A stretch of DNA of 64,000 nt from NCBI GenBank assembly GCA_032871835.1, contig CM065296.1:16198001-16262000 (forward strand). The letters are read 5' to 3'. Below the pieces are notes generated by a model. The model was given only the letters and a program-made list of their open reading frames with translations, was not told where the DNA came from and ran no database searches. Shown piece after piece: positions 34,701 to 49,935 of the stretch. A program made the translations under genes and the position numbers. This stretch comes from Dipteronia dyeriana. Lineage: Eukaryota > Streptophyta > Magnoliopsida > Sapindales > Sapindaceae. The stretch's first letter is position 1. Every line of letters begins with the position of its first letter.

Positions 34701-37700
34701 GTTATAATTTTTCCCGGAAACCACTCAACGCTAACAAAGGAAACAAGTTCCATTTTTTTGGAAACCACTCTAACGATATCTATAAGGACAAAGTTGTTCC
34801 CGAAAGCAACTTCGATTTTCTTCGAAACCACTTTCATGTTGTAACGAACGTTAAATTTGTTCCCGGGAACCACTCAATGTTAACAAAGGGAACAAATTTT
34901 ATTTTTTTGGAAACCACTTTAACGTCATCAATAACGTCAAAGTTGTTTTCGGGAACAACTTCGATATTCTTGAAAACCACTTTGACGATATAACCAGCGT
35001 TAGAGTTGTTCCCTGGAACCTCTCAACGTAAACAAAGGGAACAACTTTTATTTTTTGGAAACCACTCTAACGTTATCTATAACGTAAAAGTTGTTCCCGA
35101 GAATAAATTCTAGTCGGGAACAAGTTCGTTGTTCCTGAAAACCACTTTCACGTAGTAACCAACGTTAGAGTTGTTCCTAGGAACCACTCAACATTAACAA
35201 AGGGAACAACTTTTATTTTTTGGGAACCACTCTAACGTTATCTATAACGTCAAACTTTGAAACCACTTTGACGTTGTAACCAACGTATGAATTGTTCCCG
35301 GGAACCACTCAACGTTATTAAAGGGAACAACTTTTATTTTTTGTAAACCACTTTAACGTTATCTATAACGTCAAAGTTGTTCCTGGGAACAACTTCGATG
35401 ATCTTGGAAACAACTTTGACGTTGTAACCAAGGTTAGAATTTTTTTAAGGAACCACTCAACGTTAACAATGGAACAACTTCCAATTTTTGGAAACCACTC
35501 TAACGTTATCTAAAAAGTCAAAGTTGGTCCGGGGAACAACTTCAACATTCTTGGAAACCACTATGACGTTGTAATCAAAGTTAGAGTTGTTCCCAGGAAC
35601 CACTTTCACGTTGTAACCAACTTTAAAGTTGTTCCCGGGAACCACTCAATGATAACAAAGGGAACAAATTTTATTTTTTTGGAAACCACTATAATGTCAT
35701 CTATAGCGTCAAAGCTGTTCCCGGAAACAACTTCGACTTCATGGAAACCACTTTGACATTGTAACCAACGTTAGAGTTGTTCCCGGGAATCACCCAACGT
35801 AAACAAAGGGAACAACCTTTATTTTTTGGAAACCACTTTAACGTTATCTATAACGTCAAAGGTATTCCCGGGAATAAATTCTTGTCGGAAACAACTTCGA
35901 AGTTCTAGGAAACCACTTTGACATTGTAACCAACGTTGGAGTTGTTCCGGGGAACCACTCTACGTTAACCAAGGGAACAACTTTTATTTTTCGGAAACAA
36001 CTCTAACGTTATCTATAACTTTAAAATTTGTATCCGGAAAGAACTTGGGCGTTCTTGGAAACCACTTCCACGTTGTAACCAAAGTTAGAGTTGTTCCCGG
36101 GAACCACTCAACGTTAACAAAGGAAACAAGTTTTATTTTTTTGAAACCACTCTAATGTTAACTATAAAGTCAAACTTGTTTCCGGGAAAAACTTCCACGT
36201 TCTTGGAAACCACTTTGTTGTTGTAGCCAACGTTAGAATTTTTCGCGGGAACCACTCAACTTTAACAAAGGGAACAACTTTTTTTTTTGGAAACCACTCT
36301 AACGTTATCTATAACTTCAAAGTTTTTCCCGGGAACAAATTCAACGTTCTTGGAAACCACTTTCACGTTGTAACCAACGTTAGAGTTGTTCCTGTGAACC
36401 AATCAACGTTAACAAAGGGAACAAATTTTATTTTCTTGAAACCACTCTAACGTTATCTATAATGTCAAAGTTGTTCCCATGAACAACTTTGACGTTCTTG
36501 GAAAACACTTTGCCTTGTAACCAACGTAAGAATTGTTCCCGTGAACTACTCAACATTAACAATGGGAACAAGCTTTAATTTTTGAAAACCACTCTAATGT
36601 TAACTATAACGTCAAATTTGTTCTCGGGAACAACTTCGACGTTCTTAGAAACCACTTTCACATTTTAACCAACGTTACAGTTGTTCCGGGAACCACTGAA
36701 CATTAACAAAGTGAACAAATTTTATTTTTTGGAAACCACTCAAAAGTTATCTATAACGTCAAAGCTGTTCCCGTGAACAACTTCTACTTCTTGGAAACCA
36801 CTTTGACATTGTAACCAACGTTAGAGTTGTTCCCGGGAACCACTCAACGTAAACAAAGGGAACAACTTTTATTTTTTGAAAATCACTATAACGTTATCTA
36901 TAACGTAAAACTTGTTCCCAGGAATAAATTCTCATCAGGAAAAACTTTGACGTTCCTGAAAACAACTTTCACGTTGTAACCAACGTAAGAGCTGTGCCCG
37001 GGAACCACTTAACGTTAACAAAGGGAACAACTTTTATTTTTTTGGAATCACTCTAACGTTACCTATATCGTCAAAGTTGTTCCCGGGAATAACTTCTCAT
37101 TGGGAACAACTTCGACATTCTTCGAAACAACTTTGATGTTGTAACCAATGTATGAATTTTTCCCGGGAACCACTCAACGTTAACAAAGGTAACAACTTTT
37201 ATTTTTTGGAAACTATTCTAACGTTGTCTATAACGTCAAAGTTGTTCCCGGGAAAAACTTCGACTATCTTGGAAACTACTTTGACGTTGTAACAAAAGTT
37301 AGAATTGTTCCGGGAAACCACTCAACGTTAATAAAGGGAATAACTTTCATTTTTTGGAAACCATTTTAACGTTATCTATAACGTCAAAGTTGTTCCCGGG
37401 AGCAACTTCGACGTTCTTGGAAACCACTTTCGTGTTGTAACAAACGTTAGAGTTGTTCCCGGGAACCACTCAATGTTAACAAAGGGAACAAATTTTATAT
37501 TTTTGGAAAACACTCTAACGTCTTCTATAATGACAAAGTTTTTCCCGGGAAAGACTTCTACATTCTTGGAAACCACTTTGACATTGTAACCAACGTTAGA
37601 GTTGTTCCAGGGAACCACTCAACGTAAACAAATTGAATAACTTTTTTTTTGGAAACAACTCTTACGTTATCTATAACTTAAAAGTTTTTCCTGGGAATAA

Positions 37701-38027
37701 ATTCTCGTCAGGAACAAATTCGACGTTCCTGAAAAAAACTTTCACGATGTAACTACTGTTAGAGTTGTTCCCGGGAACCACTCAACGTTAACAAAGGGGA
37801 CAACTTTTATTTTTTTGGAATCACTCTAACGTTATCTATATCGTCAAAGTTGTTCCCGGTAACAACTTCTCGTTGGGAACAACTTCGACGTTCTTCGAAA
37901 CCATATTGACATTGTAACCAACGTATGAATTGTTCCCGGGAACCACTCAACATTAACAAAGGGAATAACTTTTATTTTTTGGAAACTACTCTAACGTTGT
38001 CTATAACGTCAAAGTTGTTCCCGGGAA

Positions 38028-41000
38028 CAACTTTGCAATCTTGGAAACTTCTTTGATGTTGTAACCAAAGTTAGAATTTTTCCCGGGAACCACTCAACGT
38101 TAACAAAGGGAACAAGTTCCAATTTTTGGAAACCACTCTAACGTTATCTATAACGTCAAATTTGTTTACGGGAGCAACTTCGACGTTCTAGGAAACCATT
38201 TTCACGTTGTAACCAACGTTAGAGTTGTTCCCGGGAACCACTCAATGTTAACAAAGTGAAAAAATTTTATTTTTTTGGAAACCACTCTAACGTCATCTAT
38301 AACGTCGAAGTTGTTCCTGGGAACAACTTCGACATTCTTGGAAACCACTTTGACGTTGTAACCAACGTTAGAGGTTTTCCAGGGAACCACTTAACGTAAC
38401 CAAATTGAACAACTTTTTTTCTTAGAAACGACTCTAACGTTACCTATAACGTAAAAGTTCTTCGCGGGAATAAATTCTCGTCGGTAATAACTTCGACGTT
38501 ACTGAAAACAACTTTCACGTTGTAACCAACGTTAGAGTTGTTGATGGGAACAACTTCGACTATCTTGGAAACTACTTTGATGTTGTAACCAAAGATTGAA
38601 TTGTTCCCAGGAACCACTCAACGTTAACAAAGGGAACAAGTTCCAATTTTTGGAAACCACTCTAACGTTATCTATAACGTCAAAGTTTTTCCCGAGAGCA
38701 ACTTCGACGTTCTTGGAAACCACTTTCGCGCTGTAAACAACATTAGAGTTGTTCCCGGGAACCACTCAATGTTAACAAAAGGAACAAATTTTATTTTTTT
38801 TGGAAACCACTCTAACGTCAACTATAACGTCAAAGTTGTTCCCGGGAACAACTTCGACATTCTTAGAAACCATTTTGACGTTGTAGCCAACGTAAGAGTG
38901 GTTCCAGGGAACCACTCAACGTAAACAAAGGTAACAATTTTTTTTTGGAAACAACTCTAACGTTAACTATAACATAAAAGTTCTTTCCGAGAATAAATTC
39001 TCGTCGGGAACAACTTCGACGTTTCTGAAAACAACTTTCACGTTGTAACCAACGTTTGAGTTGTTGTCGGGAACCACTCAACGTTAACAAAGGTAACAAC
39101 TTTTATTTTTTAGGAATCACTCTAACGTTATCTATATTGTCAAAGTTGTTCCCGGGAACAACTTCTCGTTGGGAACAACTTTGACGTTCTTTGAAACCAC
39201 TTTAACGTTGTAACCAACGTATGAATTGTTCCCGGGTACCATTCAACGTTAACCAAGGGAACAACTTTTATTTTATGGAAACTACTCTAACGTTGTCTAT
39301 AACGTCAAAGTTGTTCCCGGGAAAAACTTCGACGATCTTGGAAACTAATTTGATGTTGTATCAAAAGTTAGAATTGTTCCCGGGAACCATTCAACATTAA
39401 CAAAGGTAACAAGTTCCAATTTTTCGAAACAACTCTAACGTTATCTATAAAGTCAAACTTGTTCCCGGGAAAAACTTGCACGTTCTTGGAAACCACTTTG
39501 TCGTTGTAACCAACGTGAGAATTGTTCGCGGGAACCACTCAACTTTAACAAAGGGAACAACTTTTATTTTTGGAAACCACTCTAATGTTATCTATAACGT
39601 CAAAGTTTTTCCCGGGAACAAATTCAACGCTTTCAAAAACCACTTTCACGTTGTAACCAACGTTAGAGTTGTTCCCGTGAACCAATCAACGTTGACAAAG
39701 GGAACAAATTTTACTTTATGGAAACCTCTCTAACGTTATCTGTAATGTCAAAGTTGTTACCATGAACAACTTCGACGTTCTTGGAAACCACTTTTCCTTG
39801 TAACCAATTGTAAGAATTGTTCCCGTGAACTACTCAACACTAACAATGGGAACAAGTTTTAATTTTTGAAAACCACTCTAATATTAACTATAACAACAAA
39901 TTTGTTCTCGGGAACACCTTCTCATTCAAAACAACTTCGACGTTCTTGGAAACCACTTTCACGTTTTAACCAACGTTAGAGTTGTTCCCAGGAACAACTC
40001 AACGTTAACAAACGGAATAACTTTTAATTTTTGGAAACTACTCTAGTGTTGTCTATAACGTCAAAGTTGTTCCCGGGAACAACTTCGCAATCTTGGAAAC
40101 TTCTTTGATGTTGTTACCAAAGTTAGAATTGTTCCCGGGAACCACTCAACGTTAACAAAGGGAACAAGTTCCAATTTTTGGAAACCACTCTAACGTTATC
40201 TATAACGTCAAATTTGTTCCCGGGAGCAACTTCGACGTTCTTGGAAACAATTTTCGCGTTGTAACCAACGTTAGAATTGTTCCCGGGAACCACTCAATGT
40301 TAACAAAGGGAACAAATTTTATTTTTGTGGAAACCACTCTAACGTCATCTATAACGTCGAAGTTGTTCCTGTGAACAACTTCGACATTCTTGGAAACCAC
40401 TTTGACGTTGTAACCAACGTTAGAGGTTTTCCAGGGAACCACTTAACGTAAACAAATTGAACAACTTTTTTTCTTAGAAACGACTCTAACGTTACCTATA
40501 AGGTAAAAGTTCTTCGCGGGAATAAATTCTTGTCGGTAATAACTTCGACGTTACTGAAAACAACTCTCACGTTGTAACCAACGTTAGAGTTGTTGATGGG
40601 AACAACTTCGACTATCTTGGAAACTACTTTAATGTTGTAACCAAAGATTGAATTGTTCCCAGGAACCACTCAACGTTAACAAAGGGAACATGTTCCAATT
40701 TTTGGAAACCACTCTAACGTTATCTATAAAGTCAAAGTTTTTCAAGAGAGCAACTTCGACGTTCTTGGAAACCACTTTCGCGCTGTAACAACGTTAGAGT
40801 TGTTCTCGGAAACCACTCAATGTTAACAAAAGGAACAAATTTTATTTTTTTTGGAAACCACTCTAACGTCAACTATAACGTCAAAGTTGTTCCCGGGAAC
40901 AACTTCGACATTCTTAGAAACCACTTTGACGTGGTAACCAACGTAAGAGCGGTTCCAGGGAACCACTCAACGTAAACAAAGGGAACAATTTTTTTTTTGG

Positions 41001-41980
41001 AAACAAATCTAACGTTAACTATAACATAAAAGTTCTTTCCGGGAATAAATTCTCGTCGGGAACAACTTCGACGTTCTTGAAAAAAACTTTCACGTTGTAA
41101 CTAACGTTAAAGTTGTTGCCGGGAACCACTCATTGTTAACAATGGAAACAACTTTTATTTTTTTATTGTCAAAGTTGTTCCCGGGAACAACTTCTCGTTA
41201 GGAACAACTTCGACGTTCTTCGAAACCACTTTGACGTTGTAAACAACGTATGAATTGTTCCCGGGAATCACTCAATGTTAACCAAGGGAACAACTTTTAT
41301 TTTTTGGAAACTACTCTAACGTTGTCTATAACGTCAAAGTTGTTCCCGAGAACAACTTCGACGATCTTGGAAACTAATTTGAAGTTGTATCAAAAGTTAG
41401 AATAGTTCCCGGGAACCATTCAACGCTAACAAAGGTAACAAGTTCCAATTTTTCGAAACCACTCTAACGTTGTCTATAAAGTCAAACTTATTCCCGTGAA
41501 AAACTTCCACGTTCTTGGAAACCAGTTTGTCGTTGTAACCAACGTTAGAATTGTTCTCGGGAACCACTCAACTTTAACAAAGGGAACAACTTTTATTTTT
41601 GAAAACCACTCTAACGTTATCTATAACGTCAAAGTTTTTCCCGGGAACAAATTCAACGTTCTTGGAAACCACATTCACGTTGTAACCAACGTTAGAGTTG
41701 TTCCCGTGAACCAATCAACGTTAACAAAGGGAACAAATTTTACTTTCTGGAAACCACTCTAACGTTATCAATAATGTCAAAGTTGTTCCCATGAACAACT
41801 TCGACGATCTTGTAAACCAATTTGCCTTGTAACCAACGTAAGAATTGTTCCCGTGAACTACTCAACACTAACAATGGGAACAAGTTTTGATTTTAGAAAA
41901 CCACTCTAATATTATCTATAACGTCAAATTTGTTCTCGGGAACACCTTCTCGTTCAGAACAACTTCGACGTTCTTGGAAA
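38028..41980. repeat. About 2.05-kb tandem duplication inside the satellite
   Basis: 38028-39960 and about 40080-41980 match monomer by monomer with offsets of 2052 bp at the left and 2029 bp at the right. Shared rare variants include GTTGATGGGAACAAC (38540 and 40592), CACGTTCTTGGAAACCA followed by TTTGTCG (39479 and 41508) and GGAACACCTTCTC (about 39912 and 41939). A related, more diverged block begins near 43970. Confidence 0.75.
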
Positions 41981-42596
41981 CCACTTTCACGTTTTAACCA
42001 ACGTTAGAGTTGTTCCCGGGAACCACTCAACGTTAACAAAGGGAACAAATTTTATTTTTGGAAACCACTCAAAAGTTATCTATAACGTCAAAGCTTTTCC
42101 CAGGGAACAACTTCTACTTCTTGGAAACCACTTTGACATTGTAACCAACGTTAGAGTTGTTCCCGGGAACCACTCAACATAAACAAAGGGAGCAACTTTT
42201 ATTTTTTGAAAATCACTCTAACGTAATCTATAACGTAAAAGTTGTTTTCGGGAATAAATTCTCGTCGGAAACAGCTTTGACGTTCCTGAAAATAACTTTA
42301 TCGTTGTAACCAACGTAAGAGTTGTGCCCGGGAACCACTCAGCGTTAACGAAGGGAACAACTTTTATTTTTTTGGAATCACTCTAACGTTACCTATATCG
42401 TCAAAGTTGTTCCCGGGAATAATTTCTCGTTGGGAACAACTTTAACATTCTTCGAAACAACTTTGACTTTGTAACCAACGTATGAATTGTTCCCGGGAAC
42501 CACACAACGTTAACAAAGGGAACAACTTTTATTTTTTGGAAACTACTCTAACGTTGTCTATAACGTCAAAGTTGTTCCCGGGAACAATTTCGACGA

Positions 42597-43970
42597 TCTT
42601 GGGAACCACTTTCGCGTTATAACAAACATTAGAGTTGTTCCCGGGAACCACTCAATGTTAACAAAGGGAACAAATTTTATTTTTTTGGAAAACACTCTAA
42701 CGTCTTTTATAATGACAAAGTTTTTCCCGGGAAAGACTTCGACATTCTTGGAAACCACTTTGACGTTGTAACCAACGTTAGAGTTGTAGGGAACCACTCA
42801 ACGTAAACAAAGGGAATAACTTTTTTTTTTGGAAACAACTCTAACGTTATCTATAACGTAAAAGGTGTTCCTGGGAATAAATTCTCGTCAGGAACAAATT
42901 CGTCGTTTCTGAAAACAACTTTCACATTGTAACCAACATTAGAGTTGTTCCCGGGAACCACTCAACGTTAACAGAGGGAATAAGTTTCAATTTTTGGAAA
43001 CCACTCTAACTCTATCAATAACGTCAAAGTTGTTCCCGGCAGCATCTTCGACGTTCTTGGGAACCACTTTCGCGTTATAACAAACATATAAATTGTTCCC
43101 GGGAACCACTCAATGTTAACAAAGGGAACAAATTTTATTTTTTTGGAAAACACTCTAACGTCTTTTATAATGACAAAGTTTTTCCCGGGAAAGACTTCGA
43201 CATTCTTGGAAACCACTTTGACGTTGTAACCAACGTTAGAGTTCTAGGGAACCACTCAACGTAAACAAAGGGAATAACTTTTTTTTTTGGAAACAACTCT
43301 AACGTTATCTATAACGTAAAAGGTGTTCCCGGGAATAAATTCTCGTCAGGAACAAATTCGACGTTTCTGAAAACAACTTTCACATTGTAACCAACATTAG
43401 AGTTGTTCCCGGGAACCACTCAACGTTAACAGAGGGAATAAGTTTCAATTTTTGGAAACCACTCTAACTTTATCAATAACGTCAAAGTTGTTCCCGGCAG
43501 CAACTTCGACGTTCTTGGGAACCACTTTCGCGTTATAACAAACATATAAATTGTTCCCGGGAACCACTCAATGTTAACAAAGGGAACAAATTTTATTTTT
43601 TTGGAAAACACTCTAACGTCTTTTATAATGACAAAGTTTTTCCCAGGAAAGACTTCGACATTCTTGGAAACCACTTTGACGTTGTAACCAACGTTAGAGT
43701 TCTAGGGAACCACTCAACGTAAACAAAGGGAAAACTTTTTTTTTTTGGAAACAACTCTAACGTTATCTATAACGTAAAAGGTGTTCCCGGGAATAAATTC
43801 TCGTCAGGAACAAATTCGACGTTTCTGAAAACAACTTTCACATTGTAACCAACATTAGAGTTGTTCCCGGGAACCACTCAACGTTAACAAGGGAACAACT
43901 TTTATTTTTTTGGAATCACTCTAACGTTATCTATATCATCAAAGTTGTTCCCGGGAAAAACTTCTCGTTG
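42597..43970. repeat. Three tandem copies of a 458-bp (three-monomer) block
   Basis: CTTGGGAACCACTTTCGCG occurs at 42599, 43057 and 43515, spacing 458 bp. The variants GTTAACAGAGGGAATAAG and AACGTCTTTTATAATGAC repeat with the same offset. Near identity between copies marks them as recent. Confidence 0.85.
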
Positions 43971-46089
43971 GGAACAACTTCGACGTTCTTCGAAACCATA
44001 TTGACATTGTAACCAATGTATAAATTGTTCCCGGGAACCGCTCAACGTTAACAAAAGGAATAACTTTTATTTTTTGGAAACTACTCTAACGTTGTATGTA
44101 ACGTCAAAGTTGTATGTAACGTCAAAGTTGTTCCGGGAAAAACTTCGACGATCTTGGAAACTTCTTTGATGTTGTAACCAATGTTAGAATTGTTCCCGGG
44201 AACCACTCAACGTTAACAAAGGGAACAAGTTCCAATTTTTGGAAACCACTCTAACGTTATATATAACGTCAAATTTTTTCCCAGAAGCAACTTCGACGTT
44301 CTTGGAAACCAGTTTCGTGTTGTAACCAACGTTAGAGTTATTCCCGGGAACCACTCAATGTTAACAAAGAGAACAATTTTTTTTTTGGAAACCACTCTAA
44401 CGTCATCTATAACGTCGAAGTTGTTCCCGGAAACAACTTCGACATTCTTGAAAGCCACTTTGACGTTGTAACCAACGTTAGAGGTTTTCCAGGGAACAAC
44501 TCAAATTAAACAAAGGGAACAACTTTTTTTTTTGGAAACAACTCTAACGTTATCTATAACGTAAAACTTCTTCCCGGGAATAAATTCTCGTCGGGAACAA
44601 CTTCGACGTTCCTGAAAACAACTTTCACATTGTAACCAACGTTAGAGTTGTTGCCGGGAACCACTCAACGTTGACAAAGGAAACAACTTTTATTTTTTTG
44701 GAATCACTCTAACGTTATCTATATCGTCAAAGTTGTTCTCGAGAACAACTTCTCGTTGGGAACATCTTCGACGTTCTTTGAAACCACTTTGACGTTGTAA
44801 CCAACGTATTAATTGTTCCCGGGAACCACTCAACGTTAACAAAGGGAACAACTTTTATTTTTTGGAAACTACTCTAACGTTGTCTATAACGTCAAAGTTG
44901 TTCCCGGGAACAACTTCGACGATCTTGGAAACTAATTTGATGTTGTATCAAAAGTTAGAATTGTTCCCGGGAACCATTCAACGTTAACAGAGGTAACAAG
45001 TTCCAATTTTTCAAAACCACTCTAACGTTATCTGCAAAGTCAAACTTGTTCCCGGGATAAACTTCCACGTTCTTGGAAACCACTTGGTCGTTGTAACCAA
45101 CGTTAGAATTATTCGCGGGAACCACTCAACTTTAACAAAGGGTAACAACTTTTATTTTTGGAAACCACTCTAACGTTAACTATAACATCAAAGTTTTTCC
45201 CGGAAACAAATTCAACGTTCTTGGAAACATTTTTCACGTTGTAACCAACGTTAGAGTTGTTCCCGTGAACCAATCAACGTTAACAAAGGGAAACAATTTT
45301 ATTTTCTGAAAACCACTCTAACGTTATCTATAATGTCAAAGTTGTTCCCATGAACAACTTCGACTTTCTTGGAAACCACTTTGCCTTGTAACCAACGTAA
45401 GAATTGTTCCCGTGAACTACTCAACACTAGCAATGGGAACAAGTTTTAATTTTTGAAAACCACTATAATGTTATCTAAAACGTCAAATTTGTTCTCGGGA
45501 ACAACTTCTCGTTCAGAACAACTTCGACGTTCTTGGAAACCACTTTCATTTTTTAACCAACGTTAGAGTTGTTCCCGGGAACCATTCAACGTTAACAAAG
45601 GGAATAACTTTTATTTTTTGGAAACTACTCTAACGTTGTCTATAACGACAAAGTTGTTCCCGGGAACAACTTCGCAATCTTGAAAACTTCCTTGATGTTG
45701 TAACCAAAGTTAGGATTATTCCCGGGAACCACTCAACGTTAACAAAGGGAACAAATTCCAATTTTTGGAAACCACTTTAACGTTATTTATAACATTAAAT
45801 TTGTTCCCGGGAGCAACTTCGACGTTCTTGGAAACCACTTTCACATTGTAACACCCGTTAGAGTTGTTCCCGGGAACAACTCAATGTTAACAAAGGGAAC
45901 AAATTTTATTTTTTTGGAAACCACTCTAACGTCATCTATAACGTAGAAGTTGTTCCCGGGAACAACTTCGACATTCTTGGAAACCACTTTGACGTTGTAA
46001 CCAACGTTTGAGGTTTTCCAGGGAACCACTCAACGTAAACAAAGGGAACAACATTTTTTTTTGGAAACAACTCTAACGTTATCTATAAC

Positions 46090-47570
46090 TTAAAAGTTCT
46101 TCCCGGGAATATATTCTCGACGGTAACAACTTCGACATTCCTGAAAACAACTTTCACGATGTAACCAACGTTAGTGTTGTTGCCGGGACAACTTCGACTA
46201 TCTTGGAAACTACTTTGATGTCGTAACGAATGATTGAATTGTTCCCGGGAACCACTCAACGTTAAATAAGGGAACAAGTTCCAATTTTTGGACACCACTC
46301 TAACGTTATCTATAACGTCAAATTTTTTCCCAGGAGCAACTTCGACGTTCTTCGAAACCACTTTCGTGTTGTAACCAACGTTAGAGTTTTTCCCGGGAAC
46401 CACTCAATGTTAACATAGAGAACAACTATTATGTTTTGGAAACCACTCTAACGTTATCTATAACGTCAAAGTTGTTCCCGTTAACAACTTTACGTTGGGA
46501 ACAACTTTGACGTTGCACGAAACCATTTTGACGTTGCGACCAACGTATGAATTGTTCCCGGGAACCACTCAACGTTAATAAAATAGAACAACCTTTATTT
46601 TTCTGAAACCACTCTAACGTTGTCTATCCCCTCAAAGTTGTTCCCGGGAACAACTTCAACATTCTTGGAAACGTTTTTGACGTTGTAACCAACGTTAGAG
46701 TTTTTCCCGCGAACCATTCAACTTTAACAAAATGAACAACTTTTATTTTTTTGAAACTACTCTAATGTTAATTATAATGTCAAAGGTTTTCCCTGAAACA
46801 ACTTCGACGTTCTTGGAATCCATTTTCACGTTGTAACCAACGTTAGAGTTGTTCACGGGAACCACTCAATGTTAACAAAGGGAACATATTTTATTTTTTG
46901 GAAACCACTCCAAAGTTATCTATAATGTCAAAGTTGTTCCACTTTGCCTTGTAACCAACTTAAGAATTGTTCTAGGGAACTACTCAATGTTAACAAAGGG
47001 AACAAGTTTTATTTTTTGAAAACCACTCTAACGTTATCTATTACGTCAAAGTTGTTCCCGATAACAACTTCTCGTTGAGAACAACTTCGACGTTCTTGGA
47101 AATTACTTTCACGTTTTAATCAATGTTAGAGTTGTTCCCGAGAACCACTCAATGTTAAAAATGGGAACAACTTTTATTTTTTGGGAACAACTCTAACGTC
47201 ATCTATAACGTCAAAGTTTTTCCCAGGAACCACTCAACATTAACAAAGGGAATAACTTTTATTTTTTGGAAACAAGTCTAACGTTATCTACAACGTAAAA
47301 GTTGTTCCCGGGAATAAATTCTCATCGGGAACAACTTCGACGTTCCTGAAAACAACTTTCACGTTGTAACCAACGTAAGAGTTGTTCCCAGCAAGCACTC
47401 AACGTTAACAAAGGGAACAACATTTATTTTTTTGGAATCACTCTAACGTTATCTATATAGTCAAAGTTGTTCCCGGGAACAACTTCTCGTTGGGAACAAC
47501 TTTGACGTTCTTTGATACCACTTTGACGTTGTAACCAACGTATGAATTGTTCCCGGGAACCACTCAACGT
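46090..47570. repeat. Satellite segment duplicated at 49907-51387
   Basis: About 1.48 kb is nearly identical at an offset of 3,817 bp. Shared private variants include GTTGCACGAAACCATTTTG, CTATCCCCTCAAAG, and the deleted monomer GTTCCACTTTGCCTTG (46936 and 50753). A part of it (46438-47170) recurs a third time at about 52018-52750. Confidence 0.85.
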
Positions 47571-48259
47571 TAACAAAGGGAACAAGTTCCAATTTTTGAA
47601 AACCACTCTAATGTTATCTATAACTTCAAAGTTGTTCCCGTGAGCAACTTTGACGTTCTTGGAAACCACTTTCGAGTTGTAACAAACGTTAGAATTGTTC
47701 CCGGGAACCACTCAATGTTAACAAAGGGAACAATTTTTTTTTTTTGGAAAACACTCTAACTTCTTCTATAATGACAGTTTTTCCCGGGAAAGACTTCGAC
47801 ATTCTTGGAAACCACTTTGACGTTGTAACCAACCTTAGAGTTGTTCTAGGGAACCACTCAACGTAAACAAAGGGAATAACTTTTTTTTTTTGGAAACAAC
47901 TCTAACGTTATCTGTAACGTAAAAGTTGTTCCCATGAATAAATTCTCGTCTGGAACAAATTCGACATTTCTGAAAACAACTTTCACGTTGTAACCAACGT
48001 TACAGTTGTTCCCGGGAACCACTCAACGTTAATAAAGGGTACAATTTTTTTTTTTTGGAATCACTCTAACGTTATCTATATTGTCAAAGTTGTTCCCGGG
48101 AACAACATCTCGTTGGGAACAACTTCGACGTTCTTCGAAACCATATTGACGTTGTAACCAACGTATGAATTGTTCCCGGGAACCGCTCAACGTTAACAAA
48201 GGGAACAAGTTCCAATTTTTGGAAACCACTCTAACGTTATCTATAACTTTAAATTTGTT

Positions 48260-49935
48260 CCCGGGAGCAACTTCGACGTTCTTGGAAACCACTTTCGCGT
48301 TTTAACCAACGTTAGAGTTGTTCCCGGGAACAACTCAATGCTAAGAAAGGAAACAAATTTTATTTTTTTTGGAAACCACTCTAACGTCATCTATAACGTA
48401 GAAGTTGTTCCCGGGAACAACTTCGACATTCTTGGAAACCACTTTGACGTTGTAACCAACGTTTGAGGTTTTCCAGGGAACCACTCAACGTAAACAAAGG
48501 GAACAACCTTTTTTTTTTGGAAACAACTCTAACGTTATCTATAACTTAAAAGTTCTTCCCGGGAATAAATTCTCGTCGGTAGCAACTTCTACATTCCTGA
48601 AAACAACTTTCACGATGTAACCAACGTTAGAGTTATTGCCGGGACAACTTCGACTATCTTGGAAACTACTTTGATGTTGTAACCAACGATTGAATTGTTC
48701 CTGGGAACCACTCAACGTTAAATAAGGGAACAAGTTCCAATTTTTGGAAACCACTCTAACGTTATCAATAACGTCAAAGTTTTTCACAAGAAAAACTTCG
48801 ACGTTCTTGGAAACCACTTTCGCGTTGTAAACAACGTTAGAGTTGTTCCCGGGAACCACTCAGTGTTAACAAAAGGAACAAATTTTATTTTTTTTGAAAC
48901 CACTCTAACGTCAACTATAACGTCAAAGTTGTTCCCGGGAACAACTTCGAAATTCTTGGAAACCACTTTGACGTTGTAACAAATGTAAGAGTGGTTCCAG
49001 GGAACAACTCAATGTAAACGAAGAGAACAACTTTTTTTTTTGGAAACAACTCTAACATTATCTATAAAGTAAAAGTTCTTACCGGGAATAAATTCTCGTC
49101 GGGAACAACTTCGACGTTCTTGGAAACCACTTTCGCGTTTTAACCAACGTTAGAGTTGTTCCCGGGAACAACTCAATGCTAACAAAGGGAACAAATTTTA
49201 TTTTTTTTGGAAACCACTCTAACGTCATCTATAACGTAGAAGTTGTTCCCGGGAACAACTTCGACATTCTTGGAAACCACTTTGACGTTGTAACCAACGT
49301 TTGAGGTTTTCCAGGGAACCACTCAACGTAAACAAAGGGAACAACCTTTTTTTTTTGGAAACAACTCTAACGTTATCTATAACTTAAAAGTTCTTCCCGG
49401 GAATAAATTCTCGTCGGTAGCAACTTCGACATTCCTGAAAACAACTTTCACGATGTAACCAACGTTAGAGTTATTGCCGGGACAACTTCGACTATCTTGG
49501 AAACTACTTTGATGTTGTAACCAATGATTAAATTGTTCCTGGGAACCACTCAACGTTAAATAAGGGAACAAGTTCCAATTTTTGGAAACCACTCTAACGT
49601 TATCTATAACGTCAAAGTTTTTCCCAAGAAAAACTTCGACGTTCTTGGAAACCACTTTCGCGTTGTAAACAACGTTAGAGTTTTTCCCGGGAACCACTCA
49701 GTGTTAACAAAAGGAACAAATTTTATTTTTTTGGAAACCACTCTAACGTCAACTATAACGTCAAAGTTGTTCCCGGGAACAACTTCGAAATTCTTGGAAA
49801 CCACTTTGTCGTTGTAACAAATGTAAGAGTGGTTCCAGGGAACAACTCAATGTAAACGAAGAGAACAACTTTTTTTTTTGGAAACAACTCTAACATTATC
49901 TATAAAGTAAAAGTTCTTCCCGGGAATAAATTCTC
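48260..49935. repeat. Tandem duplication of an 838-bp satellite block
   Basis: The variants CAACTCAATGCTAA, AACGTAGAAGTTGTTCCC, TTGCCGGGACAACTTCGAC and GTAAACGAAGAGAACAAC occur twice at an 838-bp offset (for example 48299 and 49137). Confidence 0.8.
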